Assembly (NCBI GenBank): GCA_040007395.1
Contig: JBDTVG010000053.1
Span: 1-36,381, forward strand
DNA length: 36,381 bases
From: DATGFK01 sp040007395
GTDB taxonomy: Bacteria; Chloroflexota; Anaerolineae; Aggregatilineales; UBA2796
Direction of reading: 5' to 3'
Made by a program: the position numbers and the translations under genes. Shown here piece after piece: positions 24,849 to 33,682 of the stretch; position 1 is the stretch's first letter; every line of letters starts with the position of its first letter. The notes under the pieces were generated by a model. That model was not told the DNA's origin. It saw nothing but the letters and a program-made list of their open reading frames with translations, and made no database searches.

Positions 24849-26012
24849 CTATTCGAGTTTGGCCTCAGCGCTATACTGTGTCATCAGATCGACCAATCCC
24901 TGCGGCGCGTCGGAGCGATAGGATATAATAAGGCTCTCCGCTGACATCGCCGCCTCCTCCTCGCTGCGAGGGAAAAGTGCCTGCTCGTAGATAGCCAGTG
25001 CTGTTTCGATGTCATGGGGATGTGCCGCGATTGCAAGGCCGAGTTCGACACCATCCTGCATAGCAAGGTTCGCCCCTGCACCCGCAAATGGGGACATCAG
25101 GTGAGCAGCGTCGCCAAGCAAAGTCACACCCGGAATCCGATCCCACCGATGTCCAATAGGCAGGGCGTAGATCGCACGCGGGATCAGCGCTCCGTCGGCA
25201 CCTGTGATGAGACCTTGCAGGCGTTTATCCCAGTCCGCGAAGTGTTCTAGCAAGATCGCCTTGACCTTAGCCGTGTCGGTAAAGTCGATGTCCTGATCCC
25301 AGTCGGCAGACGTTTTGATGCTGATGTAACCGTGCAGCCGCCCATCAGCGTCACGGTGAAAGATTATGCCTTTACCCTCGGAGAGCGCGAACATAAGCCC
25401 ACGCCCAACTAGCGCCGCAGCATCTGGGTGGCGGATGTCGGCGTTGAGCAAGTGTACCTCTACAAATGCAATGCCTGAGTAGATCGGCGTGGCAGTCGAG
25501 ACTAGCGGGCGAACCTTCGACCAAGCACCGTCGCCACCCACCAACAGATCAGTGGTGAAGGTTGTGTTGTCGGCAAGCGTTACTTCATGGCGACCATCAC
25601 CGAGGGTTCGGGTGGCGCTGATCTTCGATCCCCAATGAATGGTTTCTGCGGGGAGAGATCGGATCAGGATGTCGCGCAGAGACCCGCGATTCACTTCGGG
25701 GCGCATACCGAAACCTTCATCCTCCATACAGAGGGTCGCGTGCTTATCGAATATACGCATTGCCTCACCACCGGGATAAATGATGGTACGGAACTCATCA
25801 AATAATCCAGCCGTTCGCAAGGCGGCTTGCCCAGACTCCTCATGTATATCCAGCATTCCGCCTTGTGGATGAGCGCTGGCGGAGGCATCCAACTCGTAGA
25901 TGACCGACTCGATCCCGTTGACATGCAGTACGCGGGCGAGCATGAGGCCGGAAAGACCGGCACCAATAATGGCGATGCGGTGATGTGTCGTAGCAGTAGA
26001 TAGGTTGGACAT
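24849..26012 (-). CDS. FAD-dependent monooxygenase, TetX-like group
   Basis: This is a 387-residue class A flavoprotein monooxygenase. The Rossmann FAD motif is IAIIGAGLSGLMLARVL (GxGxxG at 17-22), followed by an acid in VIYELDA. The RPEVNRGSLRDIL segment holds the FAD-contacting Arg. The GGDGAWSKVR (DG) motif and the GD motif LLGDAAHLMSPFAGAGANLAMQDG near residue 299 complete the set. Layout and the QGGMLDIHEESGQAALRTAGL segment resemble tetracycline-inactivating TetX relatives and many uncharacterised homologues, so the substrate remains open. The ATG at 26010-26012 has AAAGGA upstream, whereas the open frame extends farther, into tetR. It follows tetR by 40 nt and is expected to be under its control. 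Confidence 0.85.
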   Translation of the reverse strand: MSNLSTATTHHRIAIIGAGLSGLMLARVLHVNGIESVIYELDASASAHPQGGMLDIHEESGQAALRTAGLFDEFRTIIYPGGEAMRIFDKHATLCMEDEGFGMRPEVNRGSLRDILIRSLPAETIHWGSKISATRTLGDGRHEVTLADNTTFTTDLLVGGDGAWSKVRPLVSTATPIYSGIAFVEVHLLNADIRHPDAAALVGRGLMFALSEGKGIIFHRDADGRLHGYISIKTSADWDQDIDFTDTAKVKAILLEHFADWDKRLQGLITGADGALIPRAIYALPIGHRWDRIPGVTLLGDAAHLMSPFAGAGANLAMQDGVELGLAIAAHPHDIETALAIYEQALFPRSEEEAAMSAESLIISYRSDAPQGLVDLMTQYSAEAKLE

Positions 26013-26052
26013 GGTTTGTTTTTCCTTTGGGTCGGATAATTTCTGGGCAGTT

Positions 26053-26754
26053 TTAGTCATGATTAGGTGGGCGGTGGGTGCTGCTGACTCCAGCAAGGAG
26101 TACATCAAGACTCCATTCAAAGCGTTCGAGACCTGTCCCTCCGAAGAGTTCAGCACCCAGCCGTGCGATCTGGGGGTACAGTGTCGCCTCTAAATTGACC
26201 AATTCGAGGATCAGCGCCGATTCCTCGTCAGCAGGTTGCGGCGTGGGTCGTAGCAGGCCATGCTCAACGGCGTTGGCAGTCGCAAATTGCAGCAGCAGGT
26301 CTACCGCCCAAGCCGCCTCGCGGTCAGGCACACCCCCCTCGTTGAGAAGGGCAAGGATCGTATCGACCAGCGCTAAGTAGTGCGGGCCAGTTGGTTGTGT
26401 GGACATCGCCATGCGTGCCATCTCTGGATACTTAAAGAGGACATACATGTAGCTGGTCAGGCGCATTTTCAGACGTTCCTGCCACGTTCCATCGGACAGA
26501 GTCGCCTCACTGCCCGAATCGAGCAGGGCATCCAGAATTTGCGCGTGCAGGTCTTCCGTATCCCGAACATAGACATAGAGTGAGGCAGGCCCGGTATCGA
26601 GTGCGGTGGCGATCCGCCGCATCGTTACCTTCTCCAGACCTTCATCCCGCAGGATGGTAAGCGCAGCCTCGACAATGCCTTGCCGGGAAAGGGCTGGCTT
26701 CGCGGGACGTTCGCGCCGACTCTGAGGTGTACTCCGTGCTTTCTTTGTCTCCAT
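26053..26754 (-). CDS. TetR-family transcriptional repressor
   Basis: This is a 233-residue regulator. The N-terminal helix-turn-helix reads SRQGIVEAALTILRDEGLEKVTMRRIATALDTGPASLYVYVRDTEDL (about residues 22-70). The C-terminal ligand/dimer domain of about 150 residues has ALVDTILALLNEGGVPDREAAWAVDLLL and EHGLLRPTPQ, similar to the TetR_C domains of classical TetR-type proteins. I chose the ATG at 26752-26754, with AGGAG eight bases upstream, over a TTG at 26778. The gene is directly preceded by a palindrome inside its own promoter and directly followed by the flavin monooxygenase. This fits a self-repressed, ligand-induced pair. Confidence 0.92.
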   Translation of the reverse strand: METKKARSTPQSRRERPAKPALSRQGIVEAALTILRDEGLEKVTMRRIATALDTGPASLYVYVRDTEDLHAQILDALLDSGSEATLSDGTWQERLKMRLTSYMYVLFKYPEMARMAMSTQPTGPHYLALVDTILALLNEGGVPDREAAWAVDLLLQFATANAVEHGLLRPTPQPADEESALILELVNLEATLYPQIARLGAELFGGTGLERFEWSLDVLLAGVSSTHRPPNHD

Positions 26755-26785
26755 AGTAGCACTCCTATTTGAACTCAATACTTCA

Positions 26786-26815
26786 ATTATATAACGAACG
26801 TGTTCGTTATGTACA
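26786..26815 (-). promoter_or_regulatory. Promoter of tetR with the operator inside the spacer
   Basis: On the minus strand a -35-like TGTACA (26810-26815) and a perfect -10 TATAAT (26786-26791) are spaced by 18 bp. The spacer is almost entirely the palindrome at 26791-26810. Confidence 0.65.
26791..26810. promoter_or_regulatory. Palindromic TetR-type operator
   Basis: ATAACGAAC and GTTCGTTAT flank a two-base centre (GT) as perfect 9-bp arms. The size and position are typical of TetR operators and it would block RNA polymerase directly. A weaker related half-site pair (ATTCG-TTG-CGAAT, 26817-26829, and CGAA-TTTG-TTCG, 26825-26836) follows and may be a second operator. Confidence 0.8.
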
Positions 26816-26980
26816 TATTCGTTGCGAATTTGTTCGTAAATGACCCTAGATTTTAACTTTAGTTTCCACTAACAGGCTGGGCCAAAAGGGGTGATAGCAC
26901 GATAGCGTGATAATCTTATTTGGGAGTCATTGCTGAGATCCAACGTTCAGGGGTGAGCAGAATCACAGGAGTAAAAGCCA

Positions 26981-27199
26981 ATGAGTATTGATGCAGTTCT
27001 CCAAAAATTGATTTCGATGATGCATCAGGCAGGCGTTTCAATTTCGGATGAAGACCTTAGGGCAACGTATTCCATTAAGATTCAAAATCCCGATCCCACA
27101 ATCGTGTATGCGGTGTTCAAGAAGTTTGCATACATGACCTTCGATTGTGCTCACTTTAGCAGTGATGATGAAGATAATTTTGAATGCATCGGGAATTGA
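26981..27199 (+). CDS. Small acidic protein of unknown function
   Basis: This is a 72-residue protein beginning MSIDAVLQKLISMMHQAG and ending with a strongly acidic SSDDEDNFECIGN tail. There is no membrane segment and only two Cys. The gene has a good Shine-Dalgarno (AGGAG nine bases upstream) and codon use like its neighbours, so it is likely real. The N-terminal part looks like a compact helical domain (VSISDEDLRATYSIKIQNPDPTIVYAVFKKFAYM). I do not recognise a family. It sits alone between the TetR promoter region and the sensor kinase on the plus strand. Confidence 0.6.
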   Translation: MSIDAVLQKLISMMHQAGVSISDEDLRATYSIKIQNPDPTIVYAVFKKFAYMTFDCAHFSSDDEDNFECIGN

Positions 27200-27580
27200 A
27201 GCAATTGACTGGCTCAGAAAAGTGTGAGTGTCGTAAAGCGCGTTCCCAACGCAGCCCTATCGGAGCTTGTTTTGTTATCACGCTTGGTTGGCGCTTCGGC
27301 TGTGTGCCAGCCAACTTGCGCAGTCATTATATCCTGTACAGCACGCCCTGTTTGACGATTATTTGCGGGCTGAATTACGCCAACCCCACCTCCCCGCTTT
27401 TTCAAACGCCTAAAGCGAAAGTCCTGTTGATTGATCATATATTTGCGATGGATCTGTGATCCATGTCTCATGAGGCACTCTATATAATGATAAAAGTAAA
27501 GTTGTTTACAGATTTCATTTTCTAGGCAACTTGCCCTTCATTCAAAACTGCAAACGACACTACTGTAGGAGAGTGTGTAG
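27200..27580. other. Leader and promoter region of the sensor kinase gene
   Basis: No gene is supportable here. A hairpin TTGGTTGGC/GCCAGCCAA lies at 27284-27292 and 27306-27314. A 7-bp palindrome ATGGATC-TGT-GATCCAT lies at 27448-27464. A TATAAT lies at 27483-27488, 93 nt before the kinase ATG; the palindrome overlaps the -35 position and could be a control site. Confidence 0.4.
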
Positions 27581-30500
27581 ATGCTAAAGTCGATAACAAG
27601 CAGACTTCAGACAAAACTCATCGTAGCTTTCGTTTTGGTACTGCTCATTCCGATTGCCATCATTGGCATATACGAATTGAATGCCACCTCTGCTTCATTA
27701 ACCAATACCGCAATCAGTAACGAGCAAGAAAGTAACCAGAATGATGCACAACGTATCCAAGATGCGTTGGTTCGTTACACAAACAACGTGCAATTTCTGG
27801 CCAACTCCCCTGAGCTAGAAAAATATGCAAGCGCCCTCAGCGGCAATGATGCCAGCCTGATTAAAGCTAGCCTCTCTGATATGCAGAAAAGTTTTCTTAC
27901 CTACGCCGAGATCTTCGGTGTGTACGATCAAATTCTTTTCTTAAACAAAGCGGGTCAAGAGGTGGTGCGGGTGAACTTCAAGGACGGCAAAGCGATCCTT
28001 GTAGGGGATGATAATCTGCGAAGTGTCGCAGACAGCAACTTCTTCCAAAACGCGATTAATCTCCAAGAGGGTCAGATATATATCGCCCCGCTTGCTCTCT
28101 ACCAAGAAAACGGGAAGATCGAACAGCCCTATAAGCCAATCTTGCGCTACTCAGCCCCTGTTTTTACAAAAACGGGCAGCGTGATTGGAGTAGTTGTAAC
28201 CAATGTGCCAGCGCAATCCTTATTTTCGTTGGTCGGCGGCAAGGATATAACTACTGAAAAAGCCTACCTCGTAGACTCAGATGGAACCTATCTAACTGGC
28301 CCAGACCCAAGTCAACTCTATGGGCGTGACTTAAAAACCGACAGCAATTTTCTGAAAGATCACCCCCAAGATGGCCCCAAATTCCTAGCCGCTAACACTG
28401 GTTTATCCTTTGGTTCAGCAGAGAACCCGGATCTGGTGCAAGTTTATACGCGGGTTATTGTCCCCAATCAAGGGACATCTCTCCAATGGACACTCTACCA
28501 TACGTATCCAATAAGTGTTGTTCTAAGTGAAGTGCACAGTCAGCAGCTTACCGTGTTGGCATTGGCGCTCATCGCCTTGCTGATCGCGATTGCTATCGCC
28601 TTCTTCATTACCCGTAGTATCGTTCAACCTATACAAAAACTGGCGCTTACCGCCAACGAGATCAGTGTAGGAAACTGGAATATCGAGGTTCCTTCGGCTG
28701 GTAATGACGAAATCGGTCAGTTGGCAACTGCCTTCGGTAAGATGTCTAAAGAACTGCAAACGATTTATGACAGTTTGGAAAACCGCGTGCGAGAGCGCAC
28801 TCTTGAACTCGAAACGGTTGCCGAGGTGAGTACGGCAACATCGACCATCCTCGATATTGACAAACTGCTCAAATCCGTTGTCGAACTTACTAAATCCAGT
28901 TTTGGGTACTATCATGCACATATTTATCTGCTGGATGAAGCGGGCGAAAATTTGGTATTGGCGGCAGGGGCAGGCGAAGCTGGGCGCGTGATGAAGGCAG
29001 AAGGTCGCCGCATTCCGCTTAACCACCCCCATTCGCTGGTTGCCCGTGCAGGTCGTACCAAACAAGGTGTGATCGCCAATGATGTACGGCGAGAGCCTGA
29101 CTTCTTACCCTACAGATTGCTACCCGATACGCGGTCGGAAATGGCAGTACCCATGACCGTTGCCGATACACTGATCGGCGTACTCGACGTTCAGTCGGAA
29201 AAGGTCGATCGCTTTACGCCCGACGATATTCGCGTCAAGACAACCCTCGCTGGTCAAACAGCTATTGCCATCCGCAATGCGACTGCATTCAATGAGACAC
29301 AGAGCGCCCGCGAAGAGGCAAAAATACTGTACGATCTGAGCGCCGCCGTTAATGCCGCCGAAAACGAGCAGCAGTTAGTGGAGGCGATAGTTCAATATGT
29401 CATCCAGCCCCATACATGGACGGTTACCCTAACCATGTTCGAGAACGCCAAATATGATACGGCGACCTATGTTCAGACCGTTGCAACTTGGCAAAAAGAC
29501 GGGGTTGTTCCAGCGATGCCCTCCAAATATCCGCTGGCGACAGTTCAGTTTATGGCTCAAATGGATCGGCATGAGATCAATTTTGTCAATGATATAAACA
29601 CCGATCCACGTCTCGACGAAGTAGGGATTGCTTCCTTGCAACGTATCGGTGCTCAGGCACTTATCTTTGCCCCACTAACAGTCGGCAACAAGTGGATCGG
29701 CAGCCTGTCGATGCTTTCCCCGGAGCCACACGTTTACACTGATTACGAAAAACGCATAGTGCGCGGTATTATGAAGCAGGTTACTACCGCTGTAGAACGC
29801 TTGAGGTTGCTTAATCAGATACACGTCCGCGCGAGCGAACTTGAAACCGTGGCGATGGTGTCCGCTGTGACTGCATCCATTTTGGACGTGGACGAATTAC
29901 TGCAAACTGTCGTGGATCTCACCAAAGCTAGCTTTGATCTGTACCATGCCCATATCTACCTGCTAGATGAGAAAGGCGAATACTTGGTACTAACCGCTGG
30001 TGCAGGTGAAGCGGGACGCATCATGAAGGAAAGAAGACGCAGTATCGCTGTTAACAACGAACGCTCATTGGTGGCTCGTGCGGCCCGTACTCTGGATGCC
30101 GTGATTGTTAACGATGTAACCCAAGTTACCGACTATTTACCCAACCCACTGCTGCCCGAAACACGCTCCGAAATGGCAATTCCGATTGCCGTGGCGGACA
30201 CTCTAATTGGCATTCTAGATGTGCAATCTCAGCAAGTGGATCGCTTCACCGATGCGGATGTAAACGTTACTACCACGCTGACCGCGCAGGTCGGTATCGC
30301 AGTACAGAACGCCCGCGCCTTTGCCCAGACTCAGGAGGCTCGTGAAGAAGCCAAGACGCTGTATGACCTCAGCACTGCCATTAATGCCGCCGAAAGTGAG
30401 CAGGAGTTAGTCGACGCAGTTGTCCAATACGGTTTGCACTCCGATACCTTATCGGTTAGCCTATCGATCTACGAGAACGCCGATTATGATACAGCGACCT

Positions 30501-32656
30501 ACTCCAAAATTACAGCGCAGTGGCCTGAAGATCCTACCGCTGATGCATATGCCAAATATCCAGTCACTATTTTCCCATTTATCGCTCATGTAGATCGTCA
30601 CGATATCTATTTCATCAACGATGTTAACAATGCACCGTTTCTCGATGAAGTAAGCGTTGCTACTTTCAATGGGTTTAACGTTCAGGCAATCATCTTTGCC
30701 CCGCTTACCGTTGGCAATCGCTGGGTCGGCAGTCTCTCTTTACTCTCATCGGAGCTACACGTCTATACTGATCGTGAAAAACGGATGATGCGTGGTGTTA
30801 CGAGACAACTGACCACCGCCATCGAACGATTGCGATTGATCCAACAGACGAATATCCGTGCGACCGAACTTGAAACGGTAGCCAAAGTGTCCGCCGTCAC
30901 TGCCTCCATTCTAGATGTGGACGAACTGCTGCAAACCGTGGTAGATCTCACCAAAACCAGTTTCAATCTGTATCACGCCCATATTTACCTGTTGGACGAA
31001 GAAGGTATCTATCTCGTACTGACCGCAGGTGCAGGCGAGCCGGGACGTATTATGCGTAATGAAGGCCGTCGGCTTGCCGTCAGCAATGAGCGGTCATTAG
31101 TGGCACGCGCCGCCCGAACCTTGGAGGGCGTAATCGTCAACGATGTTACTCAGGCGGAAGACTTCCTGCCCAACGCACTGCTGCCGAATACCCACTCGGA
31201 ACTCGCTGTACCGATGATCGTGGGTGACCATCTGCTGGGGGTACTGGACGTACAGGCTGAAGAACTGGATCGCTTCACCGTAGCAGATGCACGTATCCAA
31301 ACTACGCTCGCTGAACAGATCGCCATTGCTATTGAAAACGCACGGTACTTTGCACAGATTAAACAGGCAGAAGCAGAAAACGAGAAACGCGCCGAGAAAC
31401 TCGCAATTGTGGCAAAAGTCTCGACGGCTGCTTCTAGCAACCTCGATCTGGATGAAGTGATGCAAATCGTCGTGGATCTCACGAAACAAGAGTTCAATCT
31501 GTACCATGCCAATATCTACTTGCTGGATGAAGCAGAATATAACTTGATCCTTGTTGCTGGGGCCGGCGATGTCGGGCGCAGCCAGAAGGCCGAACAGCGG
31601 AACCTGAATATCCAAAATGAATACTCAATCGTTGCCCGCACGGCTCGGAGTCAAACCGAGATAATCGTTGACGATGTGGCACTTTTGGATGACTACTTGC
31701 CCAACCCATTGCTGCCAAAAACACGCTCGGAATTGACAATGCCGTTGATTTTGGGCAACCGACTGATTGGCGTGCTCGATATGCAGTCGGATCACGCCCA
31801 CTACTTTACAGTAGATGACGTCACTGTCCTGTCCACCCTTGCTAGTCAGGTTGCTGTTGCCGTTGAAAACGCCCGTATCTACCAAAAACAAGTTGAAACA
31901 GCCGAGCAACTTCGTCAGCTTGACCGCCTCAAATCTGAGTTTTTGGCGAATATGTCGCACGAACTCCGTACCCCGCTTAACTCCATTATCGGTTATGCTG
32001 AAGTCATGCTGGATGGTATCGATGGCGACCTGCCAGAGGACGCACTAGAAGATATTGGCGCTATTCATGGGTCTGGGCAGCATCTCTTGAGCATGATCAA
32101 TGACATTCTGGACTTGGCAAAGATCGAGGCTGGACGTATGGAACTCGATCTGGATACGGTACACTTTGCCGACGTGGCTACCGAAGTACAGCAAATCACG
32201 AGCATTTTGCTCAAGGATAAGCCCGTTCAACTGGTCATCGACCTCGCCCCAGAACTGCCCGATGTATGGGCGGATCAGGTGCGACTGCGCCAGATCTTGA
32301 ACAACCTCGTGAGCAATGCGTCCAAGTTTACCAATGAAGGTGAGATCCGTGTCCGGGCGGCCTACGCAGGCGAACGCCAGTTTGGTGACGGTAGCACCAA
32401 AGATATGATCTTGGTCGAAGTGATTGACACGGGTGAAGGAATTGCCCCGGAAAATCTCGATCTTGTTTTCCAGCAGTTCCGCCAAGCCGATAGTTCATCA
32501 ACACGTAAAGCAGGTGGAACAGGCATGGGCTTGGCGATTACACGGCATTTGGTTCAGATGCACGGCGGGGAACTTTCGGTGAGCAGTACAGTCGGTGAAG
32601 GTTCCAATTTCTGGTTCACGATACCTGCCGTACCGATCTCGGTTGCAGGCGACTAA
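27581..32656 (+). CDS. Membrane sensor histidine kinase with Cache-like sensor, HAMP and six GAF domains
   Basis: This is a 1691-residue sensor kinase. Membrane helix one is at about 12-32 and an extracellular Cache-type domain at about 35-325 (FGVYDQILFLNKAGQEVVRV). The second helix (LALALIALLIAIAIAFFI) leads to a HAMP domain to about 400. Six GAF domains follow. Type A domains start near residues 408, 752, 1095 and 1271 (ELETVA...ILDVDELLQTVVDLTK, YHAHIYLLDE). Type B domains lie near 580 and 923 (LYDLSxAxNAAExEQxLV). The order is A-B-A-B-A-A. The kinase core has the phospho-accepting His1460 in MSHELRTPLNS, the N box LNNLVSNASKF, G1 (DTGEGIAP) and G2 (GTGMGLAI). No receiver is attached; the next gene supplies one. 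GGAGAG precedes the ATG. Confidence 0.93.
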   Translation: MLKSITSRLQTKLIVAFVLVLLIPIAIIGIYELNATSASLTNTAISNEQESNQNDAQRIQDALVRYTNNVQFLANSPELEKYASALSGNDASLIKASLSDMQKSFLTYAEIFGVYDQILFLNKAGQEVVRVNFKDGKAILVGDDNLRSVADSNFFQNAINLQEGQIYIAPLALYQENGKIEQPYKPILRYSAPVFTKTGSVIGVVVTNVPAQSLFSLVGGKDITTEKAYLVDSDGTYLTGPDPSQLYGRDLKTDSNFLKDHPQDGPKFLAANTGLSFGSAENPDLVQVYTRVIVPNQGTSLQWTLYHTYPISVVLSEVHSQQLTVLALALIALLIAIAIAFFITRSIVQPIQKLALTANEISVGNWNIEVPSAGNDEIGQLATAFGKMSKELQTIYDSLENRVRERTLELETVAEVSTATSTILDIDKLLKSVVELTKSSFGYYHAHIYLLDEAGENLVLAAGAGEAGRVMKAEGRRIPLNHPHSLVARAGRTKQGVIANDVRREPDFLPYRLLPDTRSEMAVPMTVADTLIGVLDVQSEKVDRFTPDDIRVKTTLAGQTAIAIRNATAFNETQSAREEAKILYDLSAAVNAAENEQQLVEAIVQYVIQPHTWTVTLTMFENAKYDTATYVQTVATWQKDGVVPAMPSKYPLATVQFMAQMDRHEINFVNDINTDPRLDEVGIASLQRIGAQALIFAPLTVGNKWIGSLSMLSPEPHVYTDYEKRIVRGIMKQVTTAVERLRLLNQIHVRASELETVAMVSAVTASILDVDELLQTVVDLTKASFDLYHAHIYLLDEKGEYLVLTAGAGEAGRIMKERRRSIAVNNERSLVARAARTLDAVIVNDVTQVTDYLPNPLLPETRSEMAIPIAVADTLIGILDVQSQQVDRFTDADVNVTTTLTAQVGIAVQNARAFAQTQEAREEAKTLYDLSTAINAAESEQELVDAVVQYGLHSDTLSVSLSIYENADYDTATYSKITAQWPEDPTADAYAKYPVTIFPFIAHVDRHDIYFINDVNNAPFLDEVSVATFNGFNVQAIIFAPLTVGNRWVGSLSLLSSELHVYTDREKRMMRGVTRQLTTAIERLRLIQQTNIRATELETVAKVSAVTASILDVDELLQTVVDLTKTSFNLYHAHIYLLDEEGIYLVLTAGAGEPGRIMRNEGRRLAVSNERSLVARAARTLEGVIVNDVTQAEDFLPNALLPNTHSELAVPMIVGDHLLGVLDVQAEELDRFTVADARIQTTLAEQIAIAIENARYFAQIKQAEAENEKRAEKLAIVAKVSTAASSNLDLDEVMQIVVDLTKQEFNLYHANIYLLDEAEYNLILVAGAGDVGRSQKAEQRNLNIQNEYSIVARTARSQTEIIVDDVALLDDYLPNPLLPKTRSELTMPLILGNRLIGVLDMQSDHAHYFTVDDVTVLSTLASQVAVAVENARIYQKQVETAEQLRQLDRLKSEFLANMSHELRTPLNSIIGYAEVMLDGIDGDLPEDALEDIGAIHGSGQHLLSMINDILDLAKIEAGRMELDLDTVHFADVATEVQQITSILLKDKPVQLVIDLAPELPDVWADQVRLRQILNNLVSNASKFTNEGEIRVRAAYAGERQFGDGSTKDMILVEVIDTGEGIAPENLDLVFQQFRQADSSSTRKAGGTGMGLAITRHLVQMHGGELSVSSTVGEGSNFWFTIPAVPISVAGD
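28805..31380 (+). repeat. Tandem A-B GAF duplication within the kinase gene
   Basis: The GAF-A starts at 28805, 29837 and 30866 are spaced 1032 and 1029 nt apart, so an A-B cassette of about 344 codons has been repeated twice, with a third A copy after it. A2 and A3 share long identical stretches in protein (ILDVDELLQTVVDLTK, YHAHIYLLDE) and are much closer to each other than to A1 or A4. This suggests a recent duplication. Confidence 0.85.
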
Positions 32657-32673
32657 GCTGTTTTTCATGATCG

Positions 32674-32708
32674 TTCAGGGGCTGTCGGTCAAGATCGCAG
32701 TCCCTGAA
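32674..32708 (+). terminator. Hairpin between kinase and response regulator genes
   Basis: TTCAGGGGCTG (32674-32684) and CAGTCCCTGAA (32698-32708) pair over 11 positions with one G-U around a 13-nt loop, just after the kinase stop. A pyrimidine-rich stretch follows. It may be a partial terminator separating the two genes. Confidence 0.5.
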
Positions 32709-32776
32709 TAGTCTTCTCTGTAACGTTGAAACGTCGAAATATCATCGAGATGATCTGTAGATAAGGTGTAATAGAA

Positions 32777-33478
32777 ATGACCCCAAAGCGTATTCTCTAT
32801 GTTGAGGATAACTTTCAGAATAGGCGGCTAGTAAAAAAGATCCTGATTGCCAAGGGGTATGAGGTAATTGAAGCCTCAGATGGCCTTCAGGGCATTATCA
32901 TGGCTGAGATTGAACACCCCGACCTAATTCTAATGGACATCAACATGCCCGGATTAGATGGCATGGAAGCGACTGCCCAACTTAAAAGTAATCCTGTTCT
33001 CAAGTCTATTCCGGTAATCGCGTTGACAGCCAATGCTATGCGTGGTGATCGGGAACGGATTATGGAGGCAGGCTGTGATGAATACCTACAAAAGCCAATT
33101 AACACTGTCCAGTTGGTTCAAACCATTGAACGGTTTCTAAAAACCCCGAATGGCACGACTCCGCCTGCAACGCCAACGAGCGTATCAAATGAACAAAAGG
33201 AACAAAAGGCTGTCCCAGAGATCGTCCAACCCGCTACCTCCAACATCACTCTGCCTGTCGCACCTATTGTCGAGATCCCCAGCCAACTTGACCCTTCGGG
33301 CCTGCCAACTCTGCAACATGATTACGTTACTGATGAGATCTCCCAACAAACAACTGCTGTATCCGACAGTACCGAGCCTGTCGCACCCATTGCCGAGACC
33401 CCCAGCCAACTTGACCCTTCGAGTATCCAAAATGATCGCAAAGTTGCCTCTGAGATCTCCCAACAACCCGCTGAATAG
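32777..33478 (+). CDS. Response regulator with disordered repeat-containing C-terminal tail
   Basis: This is a 233-residue protein. Residues 1-123 form an intact receiver: Glu10-Asp11 in LYVEDN, phospho-acceptor Asp54 (LILMDINMPGLDGMEA), a switch Thr in ALTANAM and the Lys in YLQKPI. The remaining 110 residues are rich in Pro, Ser, Thr and Gln, with no known output domain, and contain two copies of PVAPIxExPSQLDPS. It follows the multi-GAF kinase by 120 nt and is its most likely phosphorylation partner. The LTANAMRGDRERIMEAGCDEYLQKP segment is typical of receivers in hybrid-kinase phosphorelays. Confidence 0.92.
   Translation: MTPKRILYVEDNFQNRRLVKKILIAKGYEVIEASDGLQGIIMAEIEHPDLILMDINMPGLDGMEATAQLKSNPVLKSIPVIALTANAMRGDRERIMEAGCDEYLQKPINTVQLVQTIERFLKTPNGTTPPATPTSVSNEQKEQKAVPEIVQPATSNITLPVAPIVEIPSQLDPSGLPTLQHDYVTDEISQQTTAVSDSTEPVAPIAETPSQLDPSSIQNDRKVASEISQQPAE
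33254..33421 (+). repeat. Two near-identical 45-bp repeats in the regulator tail
   Basis: Copies at 33254-33298 and 33377-33421, 123 nt apart, differ at three positions, all T to C. Each codes PVAPIxExPSQLDPS. It is a recent in-frame duplication. Confidence 0.85.
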
Positions 33479-33530
33479 TGCGAAATAGTGGCGAAATATC
33501 ACAGCAACACATCCCTTTCTTACCCACATA

Positions 33531-33590
33531 TACCACCTTGTAGGATCATTAATTCTCTGGACAATTCTAGAGAAGATGCTACAGGTGGTA
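33531..33590 (+). terminator. Long stem-loop after the response regulator
   Basis: TACCACCTTGTAG (33531-33543) pairs with CTACAGGTGGTA (33579-33590) with one bulged base. Inside it TTCTCT (33553-33558) and AGAGAA (33569-33574) form a second stem. AAAATATCTT follows. It is probably the end of the kinase/regulator transcript. Confidence 0.5.
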
Positions 33591-33682
33591 AAATATCTTC
33601 ACCGTGTTTAGTAGTAGACGTATTGTCAGCAAACCTCTAAAAGCAAGTCTGCTAGGTTGAGACAATCGTATTCTCAACCCGC

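Noticed and set aside
27184..27459. A 91-codon open frame after the small acidic protein
   Set aside because: It overlaps the end of the better-supported gene, has no Shine-Dalgarno and reads as random composition; another frame is open on the opposite strand.
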